Made by a program: the position numbers and the translations under genes
Notes under the pieces: model-generated
Told to the model about the DNA's origin: nothing
Databases searched by the model: none
What the model saw: the letters and a program-made list of their open reading frames with translations, nothing else
In this document: piece by piece, positions 45,640 to 58,883 of the stretch
How positions within the stretch are numbered: the first letter of the stretch is position 1
How the letters are laid out: each line of letters opens with the position of its first letter
NCBI GenBank assembly: GCA_001767455.1
Contig: MELC01000081.1
Span: 27,060 to 91,059, forward strand
Origin: Acidobacteria bacterium RIFCSPLOWO2_12_FULL_66_21
GTDB taxonomy: Bacteria > Acidobacteriota > Vicinamibacteria > Vicinamibacterales > 2-12-FULL-66-21
DNA: 64,000 nt
Direction of reading: 5' to 3'

Positions 45640-45736
45640 ATTGTGAATCTGAGTTGTGAATTGACAGGGAACCAGCCCAAGTCGTCCGTACGGACGATAT
45701 GAGCAGGTTGTTTCTCAACTCACAATTCAGAATTCA
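45640..45736. repeat. AT-rich repeat with 16-bp palindrome between convergent genes
   Basis: TTGTGAATCTGAGTTGTGAA is partly mirrored by CAACTCACAATTCAGAATTC. Between them lies the perfect palindrome TCGTCCGTACGGACGA (45682-45697). The AATTCAGAATTCAGAATT part supplies the aminotransferase stop codon. It may terminate transcription from both sides, but no T-run with stem is evident. Confidence 0.55.
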
Positions 45737-46711
45737 GAATTTTCCTGCCGCAACAGCGGTCAGCTCCTGCGCCCGTTTGCGGTATCCGGCGAGCAGCTTC
45801 AAGGTGACGGGACCGGGCTTCCCGGTGCCGATCGCGCGCTCGTCGATGCGCACGACCGGGCTGATCTCGCGCGTCGTGCTCGTGATGAACGCCTCGTCGG
45901 CGGTCTCGAGGTCCTTCGGGAAAAGCGTCTCGCGCCGCATTTCGATTCCCGCGTCCCGCGCCACATCGAACAGGAACCCGCGCGTAATGCCCTCGAGCAG
46001 CCCCGCGTCCGACCGCGGCGTCAGCGCGACGCCGTCCCGCACGATGAAGAAGTTCGACTGCGAGCACTCGGCCAGCTCCCCACGATAGTTGCACATGAGG
46101 CCCTCTTCGCCGCCGCGGCGAAGCGCCTCCTGCATCGCGAGCGCGTTGTTCAGCAGGTTGTTCGACTTGATGATCGGGTTCACGGATTCGGGATGGTTGC
46201 GCAGGATCGGGACGAGCGAGATGCGGATGCCGTCCCGCTCGACGCGTGCGGGCGGGTTGTCAACCGGCTTGACGATGATCACCAGCGACGGCGCGGGGGT
46301 CGCGCTCACGTCGTAGCTCGTTGCGCCGACGCCGCGCGTGAGCAGGATCCGCACGTACGCGTCGGTGTTTGATGGCGGGGCCCCCTGCACCCAGCCAAGC
46401 TCGCTCGCTGCGTGGGGCCCCCACGCTCCACTCCGCTCGCTGCGCGGCGACCCCAGGCCGGCCGCGGCCCGCGTCTGCTCGATCCACGTCGCCAGCGTCG
46501 CGTCGTCGAACGGCACGTCCAGATGGATGTGCTGCGCGGACCGGCGCAGCCGCGCCAGATGGTGCTCGTAGAGGAACAGCACGCCATTGTAGGTACGGAT
46601 GACCTCGTACACGCCCTCGCCGTACAGGAAGCCGTGGTCGTAGACGGGGACGACCGCCTCGGCGGCCGGGGCGATCTTCCCGTTGACGTAAACCGCGCCG
46701 CAAATAGCCAT
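45734..46711 (-). CDS. class IV aminotransferase (branched-chain/D-amino-acid type) with internal insertion
   Basis: This 325-residue PLP enzyme belongs to the branched-chain/D-alanine aminotransferase fold: YVNGKIAPAAEAVVPVYDHGFLYGEGVYE at the start, the PLP lysine K182 in NPIIKSNNLLNN, and EGLMCNYRGELAECSQSNFF. Similarity suggests branched-chain or D-amino-acid substrates; the two cannot be separated by eye. Residues about 87-115 (GSPRSERSGAWGPHAASELG region) are low-complexity and absent from typical members; they match an in-frame repeat insertion. The start at 46711 (MAICGAVYVNG) is the family N-terminus. It is divergent from nnr over 79 bases. Confidence 0.88.
   Translation of the reverse strand: MAICGAVYVNGKIAPAAEAVVPVYDHGFLYGEGVYEVIRTYNGVLFLYEHHLARLRRSAQHIHLDVPFDDATLATWIEQTRAAAGLGSPRSERSGAWGPHAASELGWVQGAPPSNTDAYVRILLTRGVGATSYDVSATPAPSLVIIVKPVDNPPARVERDGIRISLVPILRNHPESVNPIIKSNNLLNNALAMQEALRRGGEEGLMCNYRGELAECSQSNFFIVRDGVALTPRSDAGLLEGITRGFLFDVARDAGIEMRRETLFPKDLETADEAFITSTTREISPVVRIDERAIGTGKPGPVTLKLLAGYRKRAQELTAVAAGKF
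46371..46456 (-). repeat. in-frame GC-rich repeat inside the aminotransferase
   Basis: The stretch contains GTGGGGCCCCCACGCTCCAC and two CGCTCGCTGCG motifs and encodes about 29 residues without frame disruption. It resembles the intergenic element before gcvP. Confidence 0.68.
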
Positions 46712-46790
46712 ATGAGTCCTTGATGATCGCAGGAATCGCGCCTGAATCGAGGTTTGACGAAGTCTAGCACAAGCAGTACGCTCGCTCGCG

Positions 46791-48365
46791 ATGCGCGTGC
46801 TCAACACCCAGCAGATGCGAGAGGCGGATCGGCGCACGATCGACGAGATCGGGATCCCGTCCATCGTGCTGATGGAAAACGCGGGGCGCCAGGCGGTGGC
46901 CGCGATGGAGGCGGCCTTCGACGAGCTCAACTCGAGCCGCGTCGGCGTGCTGTGCGGCCGCGGCAGCAACGGCGGCGACGGCTTCGTGGTCGCACGGACC
47001 CTGGTGCAACGCGGTATCGAGACGGCGGTCTTCCTGCTCGGCAGCGTCGCCGAGATCCGCGGCGACCCGCGCACCAACCTCGAGGTTCTCGGCCGCATCG
47101 GTCTCACCGTCGTCGAGATCACGAACGCGCAGGAGTGGGAGCTGCACTTCAGCGAGATCTCGGAGTGCGACGTGCTGGTGGACGCGATTCTCGGCACCGG
47201 CTTCCACGGCCAGTTGAGCGGCCTGCTCGAGACGGTTGTCGCCGACGTGAACAGCCTCGGCGTTCCGGTCGTCGCGATCGATCTCCCCACGGGCGTGTCG
47301 GCCGACAGCCACGAGATCGAAGGTGAAGCGATCGAAGCGTCGATGACGGTGACGCTCGGGGCGCCGAAGATCCCGCTGGTGCTGCCGCCCGCCGACACCC
47401 ACTGCGGCGATCTGGTCATCGCGGACATCGGGATTCCGCTGCCGATCCTCGACGAGGTCGAGGGGCCCTACATCGAGCTGCTGACGCGCGAGCGGATGCG
47501 CGAGCTGGTGCCGGCGCGCGCGGCCGACTCTCACAAGGGGGACTTCGGGCGCGTCCTCATCGTGGCCGGATCGGTCGGCAAGACCGGCGCGGCACACCTG
47601 GCGGCGCTCGGCGCGCTGCGCTCCGGGGCCGGGCTCGTGACCATTGCCACGCCTCGCTCGTGCGTGGCCACGATCTCCGGCATGGCGCCGGAATACATGA
47701 CGGAACCCCTCGACGAGACGGCGGCCGGCACGGTGGACTACTCGGCGCTCGACCGCGTGCTCGAGCTGAAGGCGGACGTGATTGCCGTCGGTCCCGGTCT
47801 CGGCCAGGGTCCGTCCACCGCCGCGTTCGTGCAGGGGCTCGTCGAGCGCGCGGGCGTTCCGCTCGTCCTCGACGCCGACGCGCTCAACGCGTTCGCGGGC
47901 GAGCCGGAGCGGTTGATGGGACGCGACGGCGTCGACGTCGTGATCACGCCGCATCCCGGCGAAATGGCGCGCCTCGTGAACGCGAGCATCGAAGCCGTGC
48001 AGCACGATCGGCTCCGCTATGCGTCGGAGTTCGCCGCCGCCCACCGCGTCCACGTCGTCCTCAAGGGTCACCGCACGATCGTCGCGGGACCCGACAACCG
48101 CGCGTTCATCAACCTGACGGGCAACGCCGGGATGGCGACCGGCGGCACCGGCGACGTCCTCACCGGCATGATTGCCGCGTGGTTCGCGCAGCTCCTCGAC
48201 GCCGAAGCGGCGGCCAAGCTCGCCGTCTACCTGCACGGCAGCGCCGGCGATCTCGCGGAGGCCGACGAAGGGGAAGTGGCGCTGATGGCGGGAGACATCA
48301 TCGAGCGGCTCGGCGACGCCGTCATGGAGCTCACCGCGCGCCGCCGCATCAAGCGCGAGTCGTGA
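46791..48365 (+). CDS. nnr: bifunctional NAD(P)H-hydrate epimerase / ADP-dependent dehydratase
   Basis: This 524-residue enzyme repairs damaged NAD(P)H hydrates. The N-terminal epimerase domain (1-215) has GRGSNGGDGFVVAR; the C-terminal ADP-dependent dehydratase (about 230-510) has GSVGKTGAAHLAALGALRSG and the motif GNAGMATGGTGDVLTGM. Length is normal for the fused form. It overlaps tsaE by GTGA, a common gene pair. Confidence 0.95.
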   Translation: MRVLNTQQMREADRRTIDEIGIPSIVLMENAGRQAVAAMEAAFDELNSSRVGVLCGRGSNGGDGFVVARTLVQRGIETAVFLLGSVAEIRGDPRTNLEVLGRIGLTVVEITNAQEWELHFSEISECDVLVDAILGTGFHGQLSGLLETVVADVNSLGVPVVAIDLPTGVSADSHEIEGEAIEASMTVTLGAPKIPLVLPPADTHCGDLVIADIGIPLPILDEVEGPYIELLTRERMRELVPARAADSHKGDFGRVLIVAGSVGKTGAAHLAALGALRSGAGLVTIATPRSCVATISGMAPEYMTEPLDETAAGTVDYSALDRVLELKADVIAVGPGLGQGPSTAAFVQGLVERAGVPLVLDADALNAFAGEPERLMGRDGVDVVITPHPGEMARLVNASIEAVQHDRLRYASEFAAAHRVHVVLKGHRTIVAGPDNRAFINLTGNAGMATGGTGDVLTGMIAAWFAQLLDAEAAAKLAVYLHGSAGDLAEADEGEVALMAGDIIERLGDAVMELTARRRIKRES

Positions 48366-48784
48366 CCGAAGAGATCCGCACCTCCAGCGAAGACGAGACA
48401 GCCGCCGCCGGCGAGCGGCTCGCCGCGTCGCTCAATCCCGGCGACGTGGTCCTGCTGTATGGCGATCTCGGCGCCGGAAAGACCGCGTTCGTCCGCGGCC
48501 TCGCGCGCGGCCTCGGCGCGCCCCCCGAGGACGTCTCGAGCCCGACCTTTACCATCGTCCAGGAGTACCACGGCCGCGCAACGCTGTATCACGTGGACCT
48601 GTACCGGCTCGAACCCGCGGAAGTGGACGATCTCGGGCTCGACGAACTGGTCTGCGGCGACGGCATCGTCGCCATCGAATGGGCCGAGCGCTGGCGCGGA
48701 CGTCCGGATGACGTGATCGAAGTGGCGCTCGAGTCCATTGACGACGAGCAGCGCCTGATCCGCATATCCGATGGAAAGGCCTGA
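48362..48784 (+). CDS. tsaE: tRNA threonylcarbamoyladenosine biosynthesis ATPase
   Basis: This 140-residue ATPase assists TsaB/TsaD in making t6A37 in tRNA. Walker A is GDLGAGKT, followed by SSPTFTIVQEY and HVDLYRLEPAEVDDLGLDE, all family hallmarks. It starts with GTG overlapping the nnr stop. No tsaB or tsaD gene is in the window. Confidence 0.94.
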   Translation: MTEEIRTSSEDETAAAGERLAASLNPGDVVLLYGDLGAGKTAFVRGLARGLGAPPEDVSSPTFTIVQEYHGRATLYHVDLYRLEPAEVDDLGLDELVCGDGIVAIEWAERWRGRPDDVIEVALESIDDEQRLIRISDGKA

Positions 48785-48785
48785 C

Positions 48786-49114
48786 ATGAAGTTCGCGCCG
48801 ATCATGGTCATTGGGCTCGTCACGGGCATGACGGCCGCGGCCGCGGCGGCGCAGGAGGAGCGCGAGATCAGCTCCTGCAACTCGTGAAGGACGTCAGGTC
48901 GAAGCCGGCCATGCGCATCTGGCTCGACGTCGGCAGGAAGGAGCCAGGAACGGCCGTCTACGAGGCGCGGCAGCTGCGCGATGCCCTCGTGCGGAAGGGA
49001 TGGAAGGTCGGCAAAGATTTGAGCTACTCGGAAATCGAGGGCGGAACTCACGACGAAGGGTCGTTCGCGAAACGCGCTGAGCCTTTCCTCAGGTACCTTT
49101 TTCCGCCCCGATAA
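48786..49114 (+). pseudogene. remnant of a secreted putative esterase
   Basis: ATG at 48786 begins a signal peptide (MKFAPIMVIGLVTGMTAAAA) but stops after 33 residues at 48887. Another frame overlapping this stop reads DQLLQLVKDVRSKPAMRIWL, then KGWKVGKDLSYSEIEGGTHDE and PFLRYLFPPR, the usual C-terminus of secreted PF00756-type esterases, with the catalytic-His region GGTHDE. Most of the enzyme, including the nucleophile Ser, is deleted. I call it a decayed gene. Confidence 0.66.
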
Positions 49115-49170
49115 GGCTCGAGTGGGAAGCGGCCGGTTTTGCCGTTCTCGTAACCCTGTGGGTCCTCGGC

Positions 49171-49404
49171 ATGCCGGTCGGCCGGCGGCCGGCGAACCGG
49201 TGGGCGACTGCCTGGTTACTCGTTCCCAACCTGCTGGGATTTCTCGTGTGGCTCATCGCGACTTCTCCGGCGCTCCGCATCGGCGGGTTCGTGGTTGGGG
49301 CTGCTTCACAGGCAGCGCTGATCTTCGTCGTGTGGACGCGGGGTGTGCCCGTGGAACTGCCGGAGCCAGAACGGCCGACCACCCTCAACCTGTCTTCGCG
49401 GTAG
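49171..49404 (+). CDS. small membrane protein, possibly N-terminally truncated
   Basis: This 77-residue frame has two hydrophobic segments (TAWLLVPNLLGFLVWLIATS; GGFVVGAASQAALIFVVW). The same frame is open upstream to about 49117 and encodes another hydrophobic stretch (AAGFAVLVTLWVLGM) but without a standard start codon. It may be a three-helix membrane protein with a lost start, or a fragment. No family recognised. It converges with guaB four bases away. Confidence 0.4.
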   Translation: MPVGRRPANRWATAWLLVPNLLGFLVWLIATSPALRIGGFVVGAASQAALIFVVWTRGVPVELPEPERPTTLNLSSR

Positions 49405-49408
49405 ACCG

Positions 49409-50935
<1,527 letters not shown>

Positions 50936-50944
50936 TCACGCCTC

Positions 50945-51012
50945 AAATCTGAACTGCGAGCTGCGACCTGCGCGGACGAGCCACGAGCTGCGAGGTGCGA
51001 GCTGCGAGGTGC
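50945..51012. repeat. short tandem repeat between secA and guaB
   Basis: Two perfect copies of GAGCTGCGAGGTGC (50985-50998 and 50999-51012) follow degenerate copies (GAACTGCGAGCTGCGACC). The array fills most of the gap and may host the guaB promoter or leader. Confidence 0.6.
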
Positions 51013-51016
51013 GACG

Positions 51017-53929
<2,913 letters not shown>

Positions 53930-53970
53930 CAGGGACCGATCGAATCAGGATATCCGGTGATTTTACTACA

Positions 53971-54274
53971 CTGACGAAGGGGCAGGCCTCAAGGCCTGCG
54001 CTGCGGTGACGCTGAAGGGGCAGGACCTCAAGGCCTGCGCTACGGTGACGCTGAAGGGGCAGGCCTCAAGGCCTGCGCTGCGGTGACGCTGAAGGGGCAG
54101 GCCTCAAGGCCTGCGCTGCGGTGACGCTGAAGGGGCAGGCCTCAAGGCCTGCGCTACGGTGACGCTGAAGGGGCAGGCCTCAAGGCCTGCGCTACTACGG
54201 TGACGCTGAAGGAGCAGGCCTCAAGGCCTGCGCTACGGTGACGCTGAAGCAGCGCTAAAGGGCTGCGCGACCGG
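53971..54274. repeat. tandem array of a 38-bp palindromic repeat
   Basis: Seven head-to-tail copies are visible: 53971-54006, 54007-54045, 54046-54083, 54084-54121, 54122-54159, 54160-54200 and 54201-54238. A divergent eighth copy at 54239-54274 has a different core. Each unit is TGACGCTGAA followed by the palindrome GCAGGCCTCAAGGCCTGC. Copies differ in G/A after CGCT, and one has a TAC duplication. The array is bounded by secA and the M23 gene. Confidence 0.93.
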
Positions 54275-54299
54275 ATCGTGTGTATCGTGCACCTGTAGC

Positions 54300-54317
54300 G
54301 CAGCCCTTTAGGGCTGC
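54300..54317 (-). terminator. perfect inverted repeat downstream of the M23 gene
   Basis: GCAGCCCT-TT-AGGGCTGC forms an 8-bp stem with a two-base loop, 26 bases after the M23 stop on the minus strand. It is related in layout to the repeats at 63871 and 63929, so it may be a repeat acting as terminator. Confidence 0.45.
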
Positions 54318-54342
54318 CCTGAAGACGTTCAACGAAGCTGTC

Positions 54343-55248
54343 CTACCGGCGGGCGAGGAGATTGAGGGGGTTCGTGAGGCGGCCGTTGACGAGAATCTCG
54401 TAATGCAGGTGCGGGCTGGTCGAGCGGCCCGTCGACCCGACGTAGCCGATGACGTCGCCGCGGTGCACCTGCTGGCCGCCGCTCACCGCGAAGCGCGACA
54501 GGTGGCCGTACCGGGTGGAGATGCCGTAGCCGTGATCGAGGGTGACGAGGTTGCCGTAGCTGCCGTTCGGGCCGGCGCTCGCGACCGTGCCGTCAGCCGT
54601 CGCGTGCACCGGCTGGCCGGCGTCGGCGGAGATGTCCAGGCCGGGATGGAAATCTGGGTCCCCGGTGAACGGATCGCGCCGGGTGCCGTAGGCTGACGAG
54701 AGCCAGCCCGGCACAGGCCAGATTGACGGCGTCGCCGCGGCGAGCGCCTGGCGGCGTTCGACGCCGCTTCGCACGCTGTCGAGCCGGTTGCCGATCGTGC
54801 CCAGCAGATCGCGCAGCACACCCAGCACACTATCGGGCGAGGTGAACGCGGCGCCGAGCGCCGGTCCGCCGAGCGACCCGGCCGCGCCGCCGCCCATCGC
54901 GCGGGATTTCACGATCGCCGGCAGCTTATCCATCGCGCGACCGGCGGCCGGATCGACGCGCGCGCGCACGCCCAGTTCATCCACGGCCGCTTCGAGCGAT
55001 GCGATCTGTGACGACAGCTCCCCGGTGGCGTCCTTGTAGCTGGCGTTCTCCACCTCCAGCACGCTGTTGGCGCGCTCGAGCTCGGCAATCGCAGACCGCG
55101 CGCTCCACCGTGCGCCGAGTCCGATCAGGACCGGCAGCGAGAAGAGCAGCGCGATGGCCACCAGCGTCGGGCGGAGCGCTATCGTGAAGCGGCGTACGAC
55201 GCCGCTCGACCGATCCGCCAGCACGATCGTGTAACGTCTGGAAGCCAC
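54343..55248 (-). CDS. membrane-anchored M23 (LytM-type) peptidase
   Basis: This 301-residue protein has one transmembrane segment (about 27-44), a coiled-coil region (about 55-95) and a C-terminal M23 domain. Zinc ligands are H201 and D205 (FHPGLDIS) and H282 in SPHLHYE, with the additional H249 and H280, so the site looks intact. Such proteins cut or regulate peptidoglycan crosslinks near the septum. The GTG at 55248 with GGAG about 12 bases upstream is preferred over a TTG at 55266. Confidence 0.86.
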   Translation of the reverse strand: MASRRYTIVLADRSSGVVRRFTIALRPTLVAIALLFSLPVLIGLGARWSARSAIAELERANSVLEVENASYKDATGELSSQIASLEAAVDELGVRARVDPAAGRAMDKLPAIVKSRAMGGGAAGSLGGPALGAAFTSPDSVLGVLRDLLGTIGNRLDSVRSGVERRQALAAATPSIWPVPGWLSSAYGTRRDPFTGDPDFHPGLDISADAGQPVHATADGTVASAGPNGSYGNLVTLDHGYGISTRYGHLSRFAVSGGQQVHRGDVIGYVGSTGRSTSPHLHYEILVNGRLTNPLNLLARR

Positions 55249-55501
55249 GGTCCGCGCGCACTCCAATCAGGAAGAGACCCGTCTGTCGAGTTGAAACAAG
55301 GAACTCTACCACAGCACCCCAGCTCTGTGGAAGGGCCCTAAGTGGTTGAAAAGTAAGGTGTAAGTGTGGCGGGCCCGTTCTAGAACGAGAACTGCGGCCC
55401 TGACGTGATCTGCCGGTACCTTTTCTGATTGGCGCGGAGCAGCAGCGCCGGAGAGCCGGGGAAAGAGCGCGAAATTGCAGAAAAGCGTGGGAACGGACCC
55501 G

Positions 55502-56218
55502 TTAGGTATCCGGATTGTCCGTGCCGCGTTGTCCGTCGACCGGATGCTGAGTCTGCTCTCGCGGGCCTGGTGGCCGTCCGGCCGGGCTGCCCGCCTCACG
55601 CCGGCCCGGATCGAGATAGAGGCCGCCGACGCGGCGGTGTTTGTCCGACCGCTCGAGTGCCCGGCGGATTCCGGCGGCAAACTGCGCGGCGTACGGCACC
55701 GCGGGCGTGGGCGTCTCCGGCACGTCCCAGGGATGCGGGATCGGTTCCTGATCGATCGACTCCCACGCGCGGATGTACTTCTCGAAGAACTCCACGAACT
55801 GCTCGGAGAAGGTCGACTGCAGCTGGCCGCAATGCCATTGGAATGTGGCCGACCAGGCCCAGCGGCGGAACAGGTTCATCCATCCGCGGTTGTCCGGCGA
55901 ATTCGCATACTGATCGAGCCGCAGCGAGTAATACGCGTCCTCCATCAACTGGAGTTGCATGGCGGACACGTGCACCGTGTCCGCCAGCGGTGCCCCGGAG
56001 GGCACCGGCTGGGCGGCCGGCGGCGGCGCCGACACCTGCATGCATTCGGCGTAATAGCTCCCCAGATCCGGGCGCTCGAGAAACAACCGCTCGAGGTCCT
56101 TGAGCTGCCGCAGCAGGTCCTGGTAGTCCTCGTCCTCGGCGGCGCGGAACGGCGTGTTCCTGAGCAGCAGTTCCTGCCAGATGCCGTGCCAGCCCGCCTG
56201 TCCCGATCCGTCGGTCAT
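55502..56218 (-). CDS. hypothetical partner of the patatin-like protein
   Basis: This 238-residue protein is not recognised. It is rich in aromatic residues and has no signal peptide; QELLLRNTPF near the start and FEKYIRAWESIDQEPIPHPW are plausible conserved segments. The last 45 residues are disordered and polar. It starts 11 bases after the patatin stop, so it is co-transcribed and may be a partner, activator or inhibitor of the lipase. Confidence 0.55.
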   Translation of the reverse strand: MTDGSGQAGWHGIWQELLLRNTPFRAAEDEDYQDLLRQLKDLERLFLERPDLGSYYAECMQVSAPPPAAQPVPSGAPLADTVHVSAMQLQLMEDAYYSLRLDQYANSPDNRGWMNLFRRWAWSATFQWHCGQLQSTFSEQFVEFFEKYIRAWESIDQEPIPHPWDVPETPTPAVPYAAQFAAGIRRALERSDKHRRVGGLYLDPGRREAGSPAGRPPGPREQTQHPVDGQRGTDNPDT

Positions 56219-56229
56219 GCGGTCCTCCC

Positions 56230-58875
56230 TCAGAGCGGCGACCGTTCCGCCAGCACGCGCGCGACCTCGGGGTCGCCGGTCCAGATCGCGAAGGTATCTT
56301 CAGCAATGTGCACGCCCAGCGCGCGGTAGGACTCGAACTGCGCGTCGTCGAAGAACTGGTCGGCGGTGGACTCGTGCGGAAAGTCCGGGCACGTCGTCTT
56401 GTAGTTCATGACGGGCGCCGGCTCGTCGCCGGTCAGCGAGCTCTTCATATACACGATCCAATTCGGCCGGTGTGGGCACTCAGGATACCGGATCCGGCCG
56501 ATCGCGCAGTGACTTTTCGAGCGCCCCGTCTCCGGATCCGGTCGAAGCATGGCGAGGTCGATGTCGACGTCGATGCCGAGGTCGATGTACGCGTGGCGAA
56601 GCACCTCCGTGAACGATCCGAACGAGAGATGCGGATCCGCTTCCGCGTCGCAGGCGATGATCACCTGGCAGCGCCGCTCGAACAGCGGATAGATGCCCAC
56701 GTTGTCACCGGTATGGCCGCCGTCCGACAGGTTGACGAGCCAGGTGCGCTCGTGGGTCGCACCGAACACCTCGCGGAAGATGTACCACGGCCAGAACGCG
56801 ATTCCGTCCGGCATGTTCCTCCGGGGATTCGACATCCAGTAGCCGAGCCGCAGATTGAGCAGGGTCATCATCGCGGACTGCGCGAAGAAGGTGTGAAAGC
56901 CCATGCCGCTGCCCGCCGCGGCGCCGGAGATCGTGATCGCGCGCGCCAGCTTCGTATCGCCTCCGCGATAGTCCTTCGTGGGGAGGTAGCCCGTCTGCCG
57001 CGAGCCGCAGAAGTATTTCGAGAACAGGAAGTAGCCGGACTTGCGATCTCTCCGGGTGAGATCGCGGCTGCCCGCCAGGTTGATGGCCGCGCTGATCAGA
57101 AGATACGGGGCGGTATTGGCCGAAGCGCCCGCCGGGCCTTGTCGGTTGCCATGCAGATCGGTAAGCGACATCTCCATCGTGTCGCGCAACGGCTGCATGC
57201 GGCCGTCTTTGTCCGCGATCTCCGTGCGGAGGTACGTCTCGATGATACGGTCCCGGTAGAAGTAGTGAGGGCTGATTCTGTTGATGTTGCCGAGGCCGGA
57301 CAAGAACAAGAGCGGAAGTCCCAGACACAGCAACCACCACCCGTAGCCTGAAGACCATGGCGTATCGAAGCCAAACTGGACGGCGATCGCCGCGGACTCG
57401 ATCGTGATGAACCCAATGAACACCGTAAGTGCAATGGCCAGCAGGAAATGCACCAGCCCGCGGGGCACGCGGAACCGGCGATGCGCGCCCGCGGTGGGCA
57501 CGGCAAGCAGCAGGCGTCCCGCGACCAGGGAGATCAGCGGTGCGAGCATCGCCCACAGGCTGACGTGGGCCGCCGCATACGCGGCGACCGGCAGGCACGC
57601 GAACAGCAGGAGCAGGATGGTGCCGTACGTCGTGATCGCCTGAAAGCTCCCCCAGAGCGACCGCATCCCGCGCGACCAGAGCGTCAGCGGGAGAAGCTCG
57701 CCATCGCACAGGGCGATCAGCGGGTAGAGCAGCAAGGTTGCCAGACGGGCGCCGGCCAGCAGGAGCGCGGGCTGGAGTACCCAGCCGACCTGGCGAGCCT
57801 CCATGGGGGCTCCCCGGTCCGGATCGATGTGCGTGAAGAGGAACCCGAGCAGCGCAGTCACGAGGACGAGGACCGAGCCGACCAGCACGCGGCGCTCGAA
57901 CCAGTCTTCAGCGCTTTCGCCCGGCGTGGCCCTGTGAAGCCAGCGGAGTCCTCGCGCGACACGTGACTGGTCTTTCCGCCGGACGGCGTGATTTCTGACC
58001 CGCATGGCGCTGATGAACAGCCCCAGCACGAGGACAGCGGTGGCGGCGCCCCATGCCAGCGGCGCCTCGTACCTCCGAGCCTTCAGCATCCGCCAGATAT
58101 CCGCGCCGGCCGTGTTGAATCGGTGCGCGTACTGTTGTCGCCAATCCGGCTGTGACTCGACGGCCCCACAGCACACGACGGCGGGCGTGGCGGCGGCAGC
58201 GGGCAGCGCCGGCCCGGGAGTGAGCCGTGCATCGAGGCCTCGATCCAGGAGGTGCGCGGCGCCCATCAGCATCAGCGCAATGAGGAACACCCCCAGCACG
58301 GTGCACACGACGTGGTACACCGTGCCGGTGAGGAGGTGGCCCACGCTTCTGAGCGCGTCTCTCTTGAAGAGGCCGCGACGCGCGATGAGGAAGTTGCCGT
58401 GCGTGCGAAGGTGCGCGATCACCTTCTTCCCGACCGGCTGCTGTGCCTGCGGGGCGCACCGTGCCGCGCCGGTTGGCTGCATCTCCGGGTTGAACGGAAA
58501 GTCGGCCCACGACGACGTGAATTTCAGATCCGCCCGGCTCGCGTAGGTGAACTGGTCCGCCGAACCGGGCTCGGCTTTGTCCCTGATGGACAACAGGGAG
58601 GAGAAGCACGCGCCGATGTAGCCGCCGCCGGAGACCGTGCTGATGTAGTCGACCACCGGCAGGATTCCCATGCGGGAGAGCGCTTGCAGGATGCCCAGGT
58701 TCGTCGTCGCCGACCGGATGCCGCCACCCGACAGCGCCAGGCCCAGGAGCGAACTGGCCACCTCGTCGCGGTTCGGCACGACGCCGGGCGCGCTGGCCTT
58801 CCTGCGGCGTTCGACGATGTACTCGAGCTCCTTCTCCCGAAGGTCATCGATCGACGTGTCCGTCGCGGAAGTCAT
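56230..58875 (-). CDS. multi-membrane patatin-like phospholipase
   Basis: This 881-residue protein carries the patatin oxyanion motif GGGIRSA (50-56), nucleophile Ser82 in STVSGGGYIGA (first Gly of GxSxG is Thr80) and the catalytic D718 in LSDGGHTGDN. Between these lie about six to eight hydrophobic segments (about 170-550), an unusual membrane insert splitting the hydrolase. Patatins release fatty acids from phospholipids. The ATG at 58875 has GGAGG just before it. The arrangement suggests a membrane-resident lipase with cytoplasmic active site. Confidence 0.85.
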   Translation of the reverse strand: MTSATDTSIDDLREKELEYIVERRRKASAPGVVPNRDEVASSLLGLALSGGGIRSATTNLGILQALSRMGILPVVDYISTVSGGGYIGACFSSLLSIRDKAEPGSADQFTYASRADLKFTSSWADFPFNPEMQPTGAARCAPQAQQPVGKKVIAHLRTHGNFLIARRGLFKRDALRSVGHLLTGTVYHVVCTVLGVFLIALMLMGAAHLLDRGLDARLTPGPALPAAAATPAVVCCGAVESQPDWRQQYAHRFNTAGADIWRMLKARRYEAPLAWGAATAVLVLGLFISAMRVRNHAVRRKDQSRVARGLRWLHRATPGESAEDWFERRVLVGSVLVLVTALLGFLFTHIDPDRGAPMEARQVGWVLQPALLLAGARLATLLLYPLIALCDGELLPLTLWSRGMRSLWGSFQAITTYGTILLLLFACLPVAAYAAAHVSLWAMLAPLISLVAGRLLLAVPTAGAHRRFRVPRGLVHFLLAIALTVFIGFITIESAAIAVQFGFDTPWSSGYGWWLLCLGLPLLFLSGLGNINRISPHYFYRDRIIETYLRTEIADKDGRMQPLRDTMEMSLTDLHGNRQGPAGASANTAPYLLISAAINLAGSRDLTRRDRKSGYFLFSKYFCGSRQTGYLPTKDYRGGDTKLARAITISGAAAGSGMGFHTFFAQSAMMTLLNLRLGYWMSNPRRNMPDGIAFWPWYIFREVFGATHERTWLVNLSDGGHTGDNVGIYPLFERRCQVIIACDAEADPHLSFGSFTEVLRHAYIDLGIDVDIDLAMLRPDPETGRSKSHCAIGRIRYPECPHRPNWIVYMKSSLTGDEPAPVMNYKTTCPDFPHESTADQFFDDAQFESYRALGVHIAEDTFAIWTGDPEVARVLAERSPL

Positions 58876-58883
58876 GGTCCTCC

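Noticed and set aside
46712..47428. Longer N-terminus of the aminotransferase (open frame to 47428)
   Set aside because: The upstream part is antisense to nnr and shows no aminotransferase similarity; ATG 46711 gives the family start.
53971..54274. CRISPR array
   Set aside because: Units are contiguous with no unique spacers and contain a near-perfect palindrome, so it is a tandem repeat.
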